A DNA stretch of 38,292 nucleotides from a virus. Numbering within the stretch: position 1 is the first letter of the stretch; the number at the start of each line of letters is the position of its first letter. The notes beneath the pieces are model-generated. The model was not told the origin of the DNA. It did not search any database and saw nothing but the letters and a program-made list of their open reading frames with translations. Made by a program: the position numbers and the translations under genes. Where the stretch lies: positions 1 through 38,292 of IMG/VR virus record IMGVR_UViG_3300005262_000010; one strand, written 5' to 3'. This document shows, in pieces, positions 14,584-22,358 of the stretch.

Positions 14584-16190
14584 TGGCTTCATTTCGTGAC
14601 TGGTTGGGCCGTGTCGTTCTCGGCCGCGAGCTGATGGAGCAGGTTGCCGAGGGACGCATCGGGAGCGTTCGCAATCCGTATTCCGGCCATCCGGCGGACG
14701 GCATGACGCCGCAGAAGCTCGCCGGCATTCTTCGCTCCGCCGCCAACGGCGAACCGGAGCCTTACTTCGAACTCGCCGAGGACATCGAAGAGCGCGACCT
14801 TCATTATGCCGGCGTGCTCGGGACTCGGAAGCGATCGGTGGCCCAGCTCCCGATCACGGTCAAGGCCGCCTCGGACAGTGCCGAACACCAGAAGCATGCC
14901 GCCCTGGTCCAGTCGTGGCTCGATGACGAAATCCTGCAGGCCTCGCTTTTCGACATGCTTGACGCGATCGGCAAAGGTCTCTCCGTCATGGAAATCGACT
15001 GGCAGTATCGCCTCGGCAACATGCTGCCACGTGAGCTGACCTGGAGGACGCAGCGCTGGTTCACCTTCGATTATAACGATGGCGAAACCGTTCTGCTGCG
15101 CGAGGGCGTCTCCGGCATCGAGCTGCCGCCACATAAGTTCATCATCCATCGCCACAAGCAGAAGTCCGGCCTGACGATCCGTGCCGGCATTGCCCGCGTG
15201 GCTTGCTGGGCGTGGATGTTCAAAGCCTTCACCGTGAAGGACTGGGCGATCTTCTGCCAGAATTTCGGTCAGCCGATCCGTATAGGCAAATATGGACGCG
15301 GCGCCACCGAGGCGGAGAAGGACGTACTCTGGCGCGCCGTCAGCAGCATTGCCGGCGACTGCGCTGCGATCATCCCACGCGAGATGCTGATCGAGCTTAC
15401 GGAAGTCGGCTCCAAGGGCACCACGACGGATATGTATGAACGCCGTGCTGACTGGCATGACCGGCAGGTCTCCAAGCTCGTCCTCGGCCAGACGGCGACG
15501 ACGGATGCCATTGCGGGCGGCCATGCGGTCGGGAAAGAGCATCGCCTCGTCCAGGAAGATATTGAGCGGGCTGATGCCAGGTGCGTTTCGTCGACGCTCA
15601 ATGAGCAGATCATCCCCAACATCGTCGCCTTCAATTTCGGGCCGCAGGATCACTATCCGAAGGTGCGCGTCGGCCGTCCGGACGAAGTGCCACTCGGCGA
15701 ATTTGCCGAGGCCTTTGACAAGCTCGCTTTGCACGGTCTGACAGCCGAGGAGAGCTACCTGCGCGACCGTATGGGCATCCCGGCGCCGAAGGCCGGCGCC
15801 ATCCTGGTCGGCGGCCGCAAGCCTGAGGCTGCGCCAAGCGCAGATCCTGCAGCTGTGCCGCCGGCAAAGAAGGGCAGGCCGGAAAAGACCGTTCATTCGG
15901 CCTTCAATCATCTCTTCAAGTCGACGCATGCGAAATCTGCCAACGATATCGTCGTCGACGAATTGGCCGCCAAGCTTGAGCGAGATGCGGCCGGCGCGCT
16001 CGGCGGGATGGTCGACCAAGTTAAAACAGCACTGATGCAGGCCACCGATTTGAGGGACGCGGCCGAGCGTATCGCCAAGCTCGATCTAGAACCGGATGCG
16101 CTTGCCGAGGCGATGGCGCGCGGCATGGCGCTGGCGCATCTTGCAGGCCAGGCCACGCTGATCGACGACCTCAGGAGTGCCGATGAATAG
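14583..16190 (+). CDS. portal protein (DUF935, Mu gp29-like)
   Basis: 535 residues; ATG 14583 overlaps the terminase stop. Features of DUF935 portals are visible: DDIEERDLHYAGVLGTRKR-type region near residue 65-85 (here EDIEERDLHYAGVLGTRKR), GKGLSVMEIDWQY, the FKAFTVKDWAIFCQNFGQPI segment, and a C-terminal Ala-rich extension. The portal forms the dodecameric vertex through which DNA is packaged, and is the assembly nucleus of the head. The gene lies between terminase and the MuF gene in Mu order. Confidence 0.93.
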   Translation: MASFRDWLGRVVLGRELMEQVAEGRIGSVRNPYSGHPADGMTPQKLAGILRSAANGEPEPYFELAEDIEERDLHYAGVLGTRKRSVAQLPITVKAASDSAEHQKHAALVQSWLDDEILQASLFDMLDAIGKGLSVMEIDWQYRLGNMLPRELTWRTQRWFTFDYNDGETVLLREGVSGIELPPHKFIIHRHKQKSGLTIRAGIARVACWAWMFKAFTVKDWAIFCQNFGQPIRIGKYGRGATEAEKDVLWRAVSSIAGDCAAIIPREMLIELTEVGSKGTTTDMYERRADWHDRQVSKLVLGQTATTDAIAGGHAVGKEHRLVQEDIERADARCVSSTLNEQIIPNIVAFNFGPQDHYPKVRVGRPDEVPLGEFAEAFDKLALHGLTAEESYLRDRMGIPAPKAGAILVGGRKPEAAPSADPAAVPPAKKGRPEKTVHSAFNHLFKSTHAKSANDIVVDELAAKLERDAAGALGGMVDQVKTALMQATDLRDAAERIAKLDLEPDALAEAMARGMALAHLAGQATLIDDLRSADE

Positions 16191-17391
16191 CGGGCCGCTG
16201 GCGCGCGCGGGCTACTCCGGACGGGTGAGCGCCGCGCAAGTCACCAAAAACGCTTCTACGGGCTTTGAAGCGCCTTTGAAAACGAGCGTGAAGGCGATGG
16301 GAGCGAAAGGGGAGACGGTTTCGGCGGTCAACCTGCCGTTCGATGAAGCCATAGCATTTCTACGGCAGAAAGTTAGCACCCCGACCGAAAGCTGGCGTGA
16401 CGTCTGGGATGGGGCGCATTCGAAGATGTTCATGGTCGCCGGCGCCAACTCGAAGGCGATTGTCGACGACTTCAAAGACTCGATTGCCAAGGCGCTGGAA
16501 CAGGGCACCACGCTCGAAGACTTCCGCAAGGACTTCGACGGCATCGTGAAGACGCACGGCTGGAGCTACAAGGGAGAGCGCGGCTGGCGAACGCGAACGA
16601 TCTTCGAAACAAACTTGCGCACGGCCTACGCCGCTGGCCGCTATGCCCAAATGACAGAGCGGGATACGCTCGCGACCTTTCCCTATTGGCAATATCACCA
16701 TTCGGGCGCCGTCCATCCGCGCCTGCAGCACAAGGACTGGGATGGGCGTTGCCTCGCCGCAGATGATCCGTTCTGGACAACGGCATATCCGCCGAACGGT
16801 TTCGGATGCGGTTGCTTCGTCACGCCGATCTCTCGGCAGGCGCTTCGTCGCCTGGGAAAAGCCGGTCCCGATCGCACTCCAGATCTCGACCAGCTCGGCA
16901 CCGATCAGCCACTCGGCGTCGATCCGTCCTTTGCTTACAACCCCGGCAAGGCGTGGCTTGAGCAGACCGCGCCTGGTCCGAAGGCGGTCTCTGCAGATGA
17001 AGCGAATGTCGCGGCCTTCGTCTCTTCGGCATTGCGCGGCAAATGGCCGGACGGCTCCTGGATGCCAGTGGCGACCGCCTCGAAAGAGGTTGCCGCAACG
17101 CTCGACGTCAAGGTCGGCACAGAAGTGCGCCTGTCGGCCGACACAATCCGCAGCCACCTCAAGCATGCGATTGCGTCGCCGGCGGCCTATGGCGTCATCC
17201 CGCGCCGGCTGGCTTCGTCGGGACGCCTGGTCAAGGATGCAAGCGGCCGCTGGGCTATCGTCGGCGAATATGATGGCCAGCTCTATCAGGCGGCGGTCAA
17301 GATCGTGAAAAAAGGTGATCGCGAAGAGATCTATCTCGTCTCGCTGCGGCGGACGAATGCCAATCAGATCAAGCAGCGGTTTGGAGAATGA
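16183..17391 (+). CDS. MuF minor head protein (SPP1 gp7 family) with C-terminal nuclease-like toxin domain
   Basis: Start ATG 16183, set by AGGAG at 16173-16177. Residues about 50-260 are the MuF/SPP1 gp7 domain, with the signature H178, H183, C190 and C209/C211 (VHPRLQHKDWDGRC, then NGFGCGC). Mu gpF ends near there. This protein continues for about 140 residues with a Pro/Ala linker and a compact alpha/beta domain at about 295-402 (LSADTIRSHLKHAI, RWAIVGEYDGQLYQAAVKIV, LVSLRRTNANQIKQRF). That layout resembles the phage BECR-fold nuclease (PBECR) domains fused to MuF in polymorphic toxins. Candidate active residues are H325, H328 and T391. Fusion is seen; toxin activity is inferred. Confidence 0.85.
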   Translation: MNSGPLARAGYSGRVSAAQVTKNASTGFEAPLKTSVKAMGAKGETVSAVNLPFDEAIAFLRQKVSTPTESWRDVWDGAHSKMFMVAGANSKAIVDDFKDSIAKALEQGTTLEDFRKDFDGIVKTHGWSYKGERGWRTRTIFETNLRTAYAAGRYAQMTERDTLATFPYWQYHHSGAVHPRLQHKDWDGRCLAADDPFWTTAYPPNGFGCGCFVTPISRQALRRLGKAGPDRTPDLDQLGTDQPLGVDPSFAYNPGKAWLEQTAPGPKAVSADEANVAAFVSSALRGKWPDGSWMPVATASKEVAATLDVKVGTEVRLSADTIRSHLKHAIASPAAYGVIPRRLASSGRLVKDASGRWAIVGEYDGQLYQAAVKIVKKGDREEIYLVSLRRTNANQIKQRFGE

Positions 17392-17462
17392 CGCGCCGGG
17401 GGGCCGGAAATACCATCCCAATCACCCTGAAGGGTGCGCTTCCTGCTCGGCGCGTCATCTGA
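17388..17462 (+). CDS. possible 24-aa coupled peptide
   Basis: The ATG at 17388 overlaps the MuF stop (ATGA) and gives a 24-residue basic peptide beginning MTRRGAGNTIPITL. The rest of the 102-base gap (17392-17493) holds a short CCCGATCGGG palindrome at about 17470 and the ribosome site of gpG. The gap is larger than usual here, and coupling suggests translation. It is too short to be an immunity protein of known type. Low confidence. Confidence 0.25.
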   Translation: MTRRGAGNTIPITLKGALPARRVI

Positions 17463-17493
17463 AACATAAGCCCGATCGGGCAGAAAGGCAAAT

Positions 17494-18006
17494 ATGTCGG
17501 GCGCGGTGCTCTCGATCACAACCCAGGTCATGGACCGCCAGGTGCAGCGCGCTTTCGAGCAGTTGCAGCACCTCATGGGCAATACCCGCCCGGTCATGGC
17601 GGCGATCGGCGTCGAGCTGGTGGGATCGACGCATATGCGCTTCGTCACCCAAACCGATCCGGACGGCCAGGCGTGGAGGTCACTTAATACCGAATATGCC
17701 GCCACCAAGCGTAATTCCCGAATCCTGACTGAGAGCGGCCGGCTGCGCGACAGCATCAGTTCGCAGCCGTCGAGTGATGAAGTTCGAGTTGGAACGAACA
17801 CGATCTATGCCGCCGCTCACCAATTCGGCGCCGAGATCAAGCCGAAGACTGCCAGCCATCTTTATTTCCGGATCGGCGGCAACCTGGTCGTCACGGACAG
17901 CGTGACCTTGCCCGATCGTCCCTTCCTCGGTATATCGGATGACGACGAGACGTCGATCGCGGAAATCGTCTTCGACTTTGTTGACCGGTACTCGATCCGG
18001 GACTAG
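17494..18006 (+). CDS. G: virion morphogenesis protein (Mu gpG-like)
   Basis: 170 residues. Family features: LVGSTHMRFVTQTDPDGQAW near 45-65, then SRILTESGRLRDSISSQPSS, AAAHQFGAEIKP at about 107-118, and LPDRPFLGISDDDE near 143-156. These are the hallmark words of the phage virion morphogenesis / tail-completion family to which Mu gpG belongs. It acts at head completion or head-tail joining. It closes the first late block; the next promoter module follows. Confidence 0.9.
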   Translation: MSGAVLSITTQVMDRQVQRAFEQLQHLMGNTRPVMAAIGVELVGSTHMRFVTQTDPDGQAWRSLNTEYAATKRNSRILTESGRLRDSISSQPSSDEVRVGTNTIYAAAHQFGAEIKPKTASHLYFRIGGNLVVTDSVTLPDRPFLGISDDDETSIAEIVFDFVDRYSIRD

Positions 18007-18034
18007 CTCTTCCCTTCATCGCCAATCAGCTGCA

Positions 18035-18094
18035 CATGCCCGCCTGGGCGGGCATGATATGGGCTTCGGCGTCATGGCATATCTCGTGCCATGG
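18035..18094 (+). promoter_or_regulatory. late promoter module 2 (before protease/scaffold/capsid genes)
   Basis: A perfect 22-base inverted repeat, CATGCCCGCC TG GGCGGGCATG, lies at 18035-18056. A, 32 bases and CATG (18090-18093) follow. The same arms recur at 30233 and imperfectly at 9489. A -10-like CATATCTC lies about ten bases before the ATG. A second inverted repeat, CATGGCA (18073-18079) with TGCCATG (18087-18093), surrounds the -10-like stretch and includes the start codon. The dyad sits where a Mor/C activator would bind, about 45 bases upstream of the CATG. It replaces the Mu I promoter. As a hairpin it could also terminate upstream transcripts. Confidence 0.65.
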
Positions 18095-19128
18095 AAAAAG
18101 CGATCAACTCCATTATCCGGGCCTTGAACCATGCTGACGCGACCGCGCCGGAATGGCTGCACCTGCTTCCTGCCGGCGAGTTTACGGGCGTCGACGGGCG
18201 TGGTCCTTATGCCGCGCCTGACATGGACGCGCTGATCTCGCTCTTCAACCGCGAAGGTCACAAGCTCGCTGTTGACGAGAACCACTCCACCGATCTTGCC
18301 GCCAAGAAAGGCCACTCGGCGCCGGCGCGCGGGTGGGTCGTGGAGTTACAGAAGCGCGACGACGGGCTTTATGGCCGTGTCGAATGGACGCCCGAGGGCG
18401 AGCGCATGGTGACGGCCAAGGAATACGGCTTCCTGTCGCCGGTCTTCAACCACACTACCGCCAAGCCGTTCAAGACGACCAAGGTGCTGCGCGTCTCGCT
18501 GACCAACGATCCCAATCTCACAGACCTGAAATCCCTTCACTCTCAACAGGAGACTGCAATGCTTGAACAGTTGCGGAAGGTGTTTGGCCTTCCCGAGACT
18601 GCCGACGAGGCGACCATTTTGGCCGCGGTCTCGGCAGCTCATGCGGCACAGACGGCCGGCGCCGCTCTGATGTCCCGCATCGCCGAGGCCGCCGGCGTCG
18701 CTAAGGACACCGCACCGGATGCCCTCGTCACCGCCATCCAGACGCGTGGCAAGGTGTCGGCGACCGACGCTGAAAACGCCGAGCTGAAAACCCAGCTCGT
18801 CGCGATGCAGGCGCAGTTGACGACGCTGGCAACCTCCACCGCCCAGGACAAGGCCACCACCGCGATCGACGGCGCCATTCAGGCCGGGAAGATCGTCCCG
18901 GCGCTGCGCGATCACATGATCGCCCGTCACATGAAGAACCCGACCGAGGTCGAGAGCGAAATCAAGCTGATGCCATCGCTGAACGCCGGTGGCCTCGGCA
19001 ATCGCAAGCAGCCCGGCGCCGACGATAGCGCGCTCACCGCCGAAGACGACAAGGTCATGGCGATGATGGGCATCGACCCGAAGGCCTACGCCGATACGGC
19101 AAAGGCGCTCCACGGAAAGGGCAACTGA
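18091..19128 (+). CDS. I: prohead protease (Mu gpI-like, peptidase U35 family)
   Basis: 345 residues. No ribosome site precedes the ATG, which sits at the predicted transcription start of module 2, so translation may be leaderless. Residues about 20-150 match the Mu I protease: EWLHLLPAGEFTGVDGRGPY, LAVDENHSTDLAAKKGHSAP (putative catalytic H near 68), GWVVEL, LYGRVEWTPEG and EYGFLSPVF. The rest is the scaffold part, also made separately from an internal start at 18559. The protease degrades the scaffold and trims the head during maturation. Confidence 0.92.
   Translation: MEKAINSIIRALNHADATAPEWLHLLPAGEFTGVDGRGPYAAPDMDALISLFNREGHKLAVDENHSTDLAAKKGHSAPARGWVVELQKRDDGLYGRVEWTPEGERMVTAKEYGFLSPVFNHTTAKPFKTTKVLRVSLTNDPNLTDLKSLHSQQETAMLEQLRKVFGLPETADEATILAAVSAAHAAQTAGAALMSRIAEAAGVAKDTAPDALVTAIQTRGKVSATDAENAELKTQLVAMQAQLTTLATSTAQDKATTAIDGAIQAGKIVPALRDHMIARHMKNPTEVESEIKLMPSLNAGGLGNRKQPGADDSALTAEDDKVMAMMGIDPKAYADTAKALHGKGN
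18559..19128 (+). CDS. Z: head scaffold protein Z, nested in-frame start within protease gene
   Basis: An internal in-frame ATG at 18559 has a clear AGGAG ribosome site (18548-18552, seven bases before), giving a 189-residue protein. It is alanine/glutamine-rich and helical, with coiled-coil-like segments (AENAELKTQLVAMQAQLTTL), as expected for a scaffold. Mu, like many phages, makes its scaffold from the 3' part of the protease gene in this way. The nested ribosome site is seen; independent expression is inferred. Confidence 0.75.
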   Translation: MLEQLRKVFGLPETADEATILAAVSAAHAAQTAGAALMSRIAEAAGVAKDTAPDALVTAIQTRGKVSATDAENAELKTQLVAMQAQLTTLATSTAQDKATTAIDGAIQAGKIVPALRDHMIARHMKNPTEVESEIKLMPSLNAGGLGNRKQPGADDSALTAEDDKVMAMMGIDPKAYADTAKALHGKGN

Positions 19129-19129
19129 C

Positions 19130-19525
19130 ATGACGGCGACGAACGATATTCGCGCGAAGAAGAAGCCCGGCCTCGGCCGCGCCTACGGCTATCCGGTCCT
19201 TGCCGGCGTCCTGATCTACGGCGGCGCAGCCGTTGGCATTACCGCCAACAAGGAAGCCGTGCCGGCCGGCCACGTCAGTGCCGTCAAGCTCATCGGGTTT
19301 GCCGAGGAGCGGATCGACAATACGACCGGCGCGACCGGCGACCAGTACGTCAAGATCGAGAAGGATGTTCGCATCATTCCGCTCGCCGGCGCTACCGTCG
19401 CCAACATTGGCGCGGCTGTTTACGCCAGCGCCGACGACACCTTCACTCTGACGGCCGGCGCGCTGCTTCAGATCGGCACCATCGACGCCATCGACGCCGA
19501 CGGCGTCTGGCTGAAAACCCTTTAA
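19130..19525 (+). CDS. structural protein before the major capsid, probable decoration/cement protein
   Basis: 131 residues, beta-rich and glycine/alanine-rich: GRAYGYPVLAGVLIYGGAAV, AGHVSAVKLIGFAEERIDNT, RIIPLAGATVANIGAAVYAS. It ends TIDAIDADGVWLKTL, a pattern seen in small capsid-cement proteins (DUF2190-like folds). Genes of this type sit between scaffold and major capsid and stabilise the head surface. I infer the role from position and beta-rich composition. Confidence 0.65.
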   Translation: MTATNDIRAKKKPGLGRAYGYPVLAGVLIYGGAAVGITANKEAVPAGHVSAVKLIGFAEERIDNTTGATGDQYVKIEKDVRIIPLAGATVANIGAAVYASADDTFTLTAGALLQIGTIDAIDADGVWLKTL

Positions 19526-19535
19526 GGAGCGAGCC

Positions 19536-20429
19536 TTGGATATCAATTCCAACACCCTGCGCGGCATCTACACGGGCCTTTCGACCGCCTACAATGCGCG
19601 GTTCAGCTCGGTGCCGACATTCTACAGCTCTGTCGCAATGACGGTGCCTTCCACCACGGCCATGAACGAATACCCGCGTCTCGACGATCTGCCGGGCATG
19701 CGCGAATGGATTGGCGATCGCATCGTCCATGACCTGTCGGCCCAGACCTACATCATCCGCAACCGCGAATTCGAAAAGACGATTTCGATCAAGCGTTCGC
19801 AGATCGAAGATGATCAGATCGGCATCTTCACGCCGGTCGCCGGCCAGATCGGCCAGGATGCCGCCGAGTTTCCCGATCAGCTCGTTTTCCCGCTGATGAA
19901 GAAGGCCGAGACGGTCAAGTGCTACGACGGCCAGTATTTCTTCGACACAGACCATCCGGGCTATGACGAGAACGGCGCCGCAACCGTCGTCTCCAACTTC
20001 ACCGATGGCCCCAACCCCGCATGGTATCTGATCGACGATACCCAGGTGATGAAGCCATTCGTCTTCCAAAGCCGCAAGAAGTTTGTCCTGACGGCGATGC
20101 AGAACCCTGACGATCCGAACGTCTTCTACCAGGGCAAGTTTGTTTGGGGCGTCGATGGCCGCTGCAATGCCGGTCTCGGGCTTTGGCAGCTCGGCTACAA
20201 ATCCAAGGCGACGCTCAACGCCGCAAACTACGCCCTGGCGCGCACCGCCATGCAGTCGATCCGCAAGCGTGGCGGCGAAGTCATCAACATCCGCCCGACG
20301 AAGCTGGTGGTGCCGCCGGCGCTCGAAGGTGTCGCCCGCCAGATCCTCAATGCCGAGCTGGTGAACGGCGGCGATAGCAACGTCTGGGCAAAGACGGCTG
20401 AAGTTCTGGTCATCCCTTACCTCGCGTGA
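19536..20429 (+). CDS. T: major capsid protein (Mu gpT-like)
   Basis: 297 residues (Mu gpT about 305) from a TTG start preceded by AAGGAG. The frame and family alignment support TTG because no ATG lies near. Gpt-family words are present: GIYTGLSTAYNARF near the N-terminus, YPRLDDLPGMREWIGDRIV, YIIRNREFEKTISIKRSQIE, and FFDTDHPG near 135. It forms the icosahedral head shell. It is followed by three consecutive hairpins that probably end or process the abundant message. Confidence 0.95.
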   Translation: MDINSNTLRGIYTGLSTAYNARFSSVPTFYSSVAMTVPSTTAMNEYPRLDDLPGMREWIGDRIVHDLSAQTYIIRNREFEKTISIKRSQIEDDQIGIFTPVAGQIGQDAAEFPDQLVFPLMKKAETVKCYDGQYFFDTDHPGYDENGAATVVSNFTDGPNPAWYLIDDTQVMKPFVFQSRKKFVLTAMQNPDDPNVFYQGKFVWGVDGRCNAGLGLWQLGYKSKATLNAANYALARTAMQSIRKRGGEVINIRPTKLVVPPALEGVARQILNAELVNGGDSNVWAKTAEVLVIPYLA

Positions 20430-20437
20430 CCCGGGTG

Positions 20438-20524
20438 GCGGGCACTCTTGCCCGCCGAGCCGTCGCCGGCACTCCTCCCAGCCGGCGACGGGTTTCTGAC
20501 AAGCGGCCGAAACGGGCCGTTTCT
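20438..20524 (+). terminator. three consecutive hairpins after the major capsid gene
   Basis: Three perfect inverted repeats lie in the 118-base gap. GGCGGGC/GCCCGCC is at 20438-20457 (loop ACTCTT), GTCGCCGGC/GCCGGCGAC at 20463-20490 (loop of ten starting ACTC), and GAAACGG/CCGTTTC at 20510-20524. Only the second is followed by GGGTTTCT, a weak T stretch. They may act as partial terminators or as 3' stabilisers that set capsid message level. The next gene starts 24 bases after the last arm with its own GAAGGAG site. Confidence 0.55.
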
Positions 20525-20547
20525 CCGAAACCCGAAGGAGAGATCCA

Positions 20548-20970
20548 GTGAAGATCCAGATCATCTGCAGCTCGCCCGGCATGTGGCGCAATGGCATCCA
20601 GCATCCTGCCAGTGAATTCTACCCGGCCGATCGCTGGAGCGAAACCGAGCTTGAGCGCTTCAGAGCCGACCCGGCCTTCGCGGTTCGTGAGGTCGATGAA
20701 ACCGCCGAGAACACAATGACGGATGCCGACTTCCAGCTGCGCGTCGACGCAGAGGTCAAGCGTCAGGTCGATGCCCTGAAGGACAGCCTGCAGGCGGGCT
20801 TCGCAAACGCTGTGAAGGATGCGGTCGCCGAGAAGACCGCCGAGTTGAAGGCCGGCCACGACAACGCAATGGACGCCCTCGGCAAGCAGCTGAAGACGGC
20901 CAACGAAGCGGTCGAGGATCTGCAGGCGAAACTCGCCGCCGCTCCGAAGCCGGTTGCTGCAAAGAAATAA
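20548..20970 (+). CDS. Mu gp35-like protein (FluMu N-terminal domain plus coiled coil)
   Basis: 140 residues from a GTG preceded by GAAGGAG. The N-terminal 50 residues (IQIICSSPGMWRNGIQHPAS, then FYPADRWSETELERFRADPA) match the Mu gp35/HI1506-like N-terminal domain. The remainder is a predicted coiled coil (VDAEVKRQVDALKDSLQAGF onward) ending in a Lys/Ala/Pro tail. Family present next to the capsid gene in Mu-like phages; function unknown. Confidence 0.8.
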   Translation: MKIQIICSSPGMWRNGIQHPASEFYPADRWSETELERFRADPAFAVREVDETAENTMTDADFQLRVDAEVKRQVDALKDSLQAGFANAVKDAVAEKTAELKAGHDNAMDALGKQLKTANEAVEDLQAKLAAAPKPVAAKK

Positions 20971-20990
20971 CTCCCAAGGCGGACCGACCG

Positions 20991-21018
20991 GGCGGCCTGG
21001 CAATTCAGCCAGGCCGCC
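20991..21018 (+). terminator. 11-bp GC hairpin before the gp36-like gene
   Basis: GGCGGCCTGGC (20991-21001) pairs perfectly with GCCAGGCCGCC (21008-21018) around AATTCA. No T run follows. It lies between the gp35-like and gp36-like genes in a 78-base gap. It is probably a transcript stabiliser, processing site or weak terminator between head and tail genes. Confidence 0.5.
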
Positions 21019-21048
21019 AGAGCCGACCGAAAGCAGAGACCCTTCATT

Positions 21049-21483
21049 ATGTACGCAACCGTTTCCGACATGATCGCCCGCTTCGGTGAGACGCAGATCA
21101 TCCGGCTTTCCCGGCCGGAGGACCGCACGGCCGAGACGGTTGACGAAGACAAGGTCAATATCGTGCTCGCTGACGCTGGAGCGCTAATCGACGGCTATAT
21201 CCGTGGCCGCTATTTCGCGCCGATCGCGGCGCCGCCGGCGGAGATCGTTCGCGCCGCCTGCATCCTTGCCCGCTACGACCTTGCCCAGGGAGAGCACACG
21301 GACCCGAGCGAAGAAATGTCGAAGGGCCGCAAAGACATCATCACGTGGCTGGAGAACATCGCCAAGGAGCTGGTCAATCTCGACGTGCCCGCCGCAGAGC
21401 CCGCCGGCCCGGCCGTCAACTCCGGCCCGCGCATGTCCGACCGCCCGCGCATCATGACATCTGACACGTTACGGGGTTGGTGA
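21049..21483 (+). CDS. DUF1320 protein (Mu gp36-like), head-tail joining candidate
   Basis: 144 residues. The N-terminus YATVSDMIARFGETQIIRLS is typical of DUF1320, as are ADAGALIDGYIRGRYFAPIA and RAACILARYDLA. Family members are head-completion or connector proteins in Mu-like phages, equivalent to gp36. The C-terminal segment (PAAEPAGPAVNSGPR) is low-complexity. Its stop overlaps the next ATG. Confidence 0.9.
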   Translation: MYATVSDMIARFGETQIIRLSRPEDRTAETVDEDKVNIVLADAGALIDGYIRGRYFAPIAAPPAEIVRAACILARYDLAQGEHTDPSEEMSKGRKDIITWLENIAKELVNLDVPAAEPAGPAVNSGPRMSDRPRIMTSDTLRGW

Positions 21484-22064
21484 TGGATCTCGCTTACGCA
21501 CCGATCCGCAAGATGGAGCCGCCGATCGTCGAGCGGCTGCGGCTTGCCTTCCCCGCCAAAGATTTCACCATCGAGCGCGTGCCGCAGACCCTGACGATCA
21601 AGGAGTTTGAGCGTCTCGTAAAGCAGGCTCCCTTCATCGGTCTGGCGTGGACCGGAATGAAGCCCGACGCGGCGAGCGGCCGCATCCTGAAAGGTCAGAT
21701 GCTTTGGCGCCTGGTCCTCATCTTCAAGGCTTCGAACGGCCTTGAAACCCGCTTCAAAGGCGACAGGCGCGGTCTCGGCCTCGACGCCATGATCGATGTC
21801 GCGGTCGCGCTGCTGCAGGGGGCCGAGATCCCAGGCGTCGGCGTCGCGACGGTCACCGGTTCCAACAGCGTCATCGCCGATGGCTGGACCGAAGATAACG
21901 TCGTGATCGCCCAGATCGATTTCAACGTCGCCTTCCAGATCAGCCCAGCTGCCTTCCGACTGGTGACGCTCGACGATCTCAAGCGGATCGGCGTGTCCTG
22001 GGCCTTTGCCGAAGATCCGGACACAACCGCTGCCACCGACCTAACCGAGCTACCTGAGGAGTAA
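21483..22064 (+). CDS. DUF1834 protein (Mu gp37-like), tail terminator candidate
   Basis: 193 residues from ATG 21483 (in-frame TTG and GTG lie just upstream). It shows the DUF1834 pattern: an N-terminal helix with IVERLRLAFP, a WRLVLIFKASNG beta strand, GLDAMIDVAVALLQGAEIPG, and the final NVAFQISP strand. Proteins at this place close the tail tube end in contractile phages. Role inferred from synteny with Mu gene 37. Confidence 0.85.
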   Translation: MDLAYAPIRKMEPPIVERLRLAFPAKDFTIERVPQTLTIKEFERLVKQAPFIGLAWTGMKPDAASGRILKGQMLWRLVLIFKASNGLETRFKGDRRGLGLDAMIDVAVALLQGAEIPGVGVATVTGSNSVIADGWTEDNVVIAQIDFNVAFQISPAAFRLVTLDDLKRIGVSWAFAEDPDTTAATDLTELPEE

Positions 22065-22067
22065 ACC

Positions 22068-22355
22068 ATGCTTGGATTTTTGAAGCCCGCCGAGGGCTGC
22101 ACCGTCGACCAGGAAGACGGCAGGCCGTGGCCGGCTGACGGCATGGACGCGCCGAACACGCTGTTCGTCCGCCGTCGCATCGCCTGCGGCGACCTGGTCG
22201 AAGCCGAGCGCCCTGTCGTGGCGCCTGCAGATCCCGAAGAGGAAGGCGAGCCGTCAGTCGTTCCGGAAGGCGAAACGCCCGAGAACGATCCGCTTGCCGG
22301 CGCCACCGAAACCGAAACACCGCCGCGCACGCGCCGGTCCAAAGGAGAGAAGTAA
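22068..22355 (+). CDS. DUF2635 protein (Mu gp38-like), 95 aa
   Basis: The first 45 residues match DUF2635: FLKPAEGCTVDQEDGRPWPA and DTLFVRRRIACGDLVEAE-like NTLFVRRRIACGDLVEAE. The C-terminal half is an acidic, proline-rich tail (APADPEEEGEPSVVPEGE) ending in basic residues. In Mu-like phages it lies immediately before the sheath gene. Function unknown. Confidence 0.85.
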   Translation: MLGFLKPAEGCTVDQEDGRPWPADGMDAPNTLFVRRRIACGDLVEAERPVVAPADPEEEGEPSVVPEGETPENDPLAGATETETPPRTRRSKGEK

Positions 22356-22358
22356 GCC

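Noticed and set aside
14589-16019. 476-residue minus-strand open frame opposite the portal gene
   Set aside because: Typical GC-rich shadow: the plus-strand portal is a clear family match with overlaps to both neighbours.
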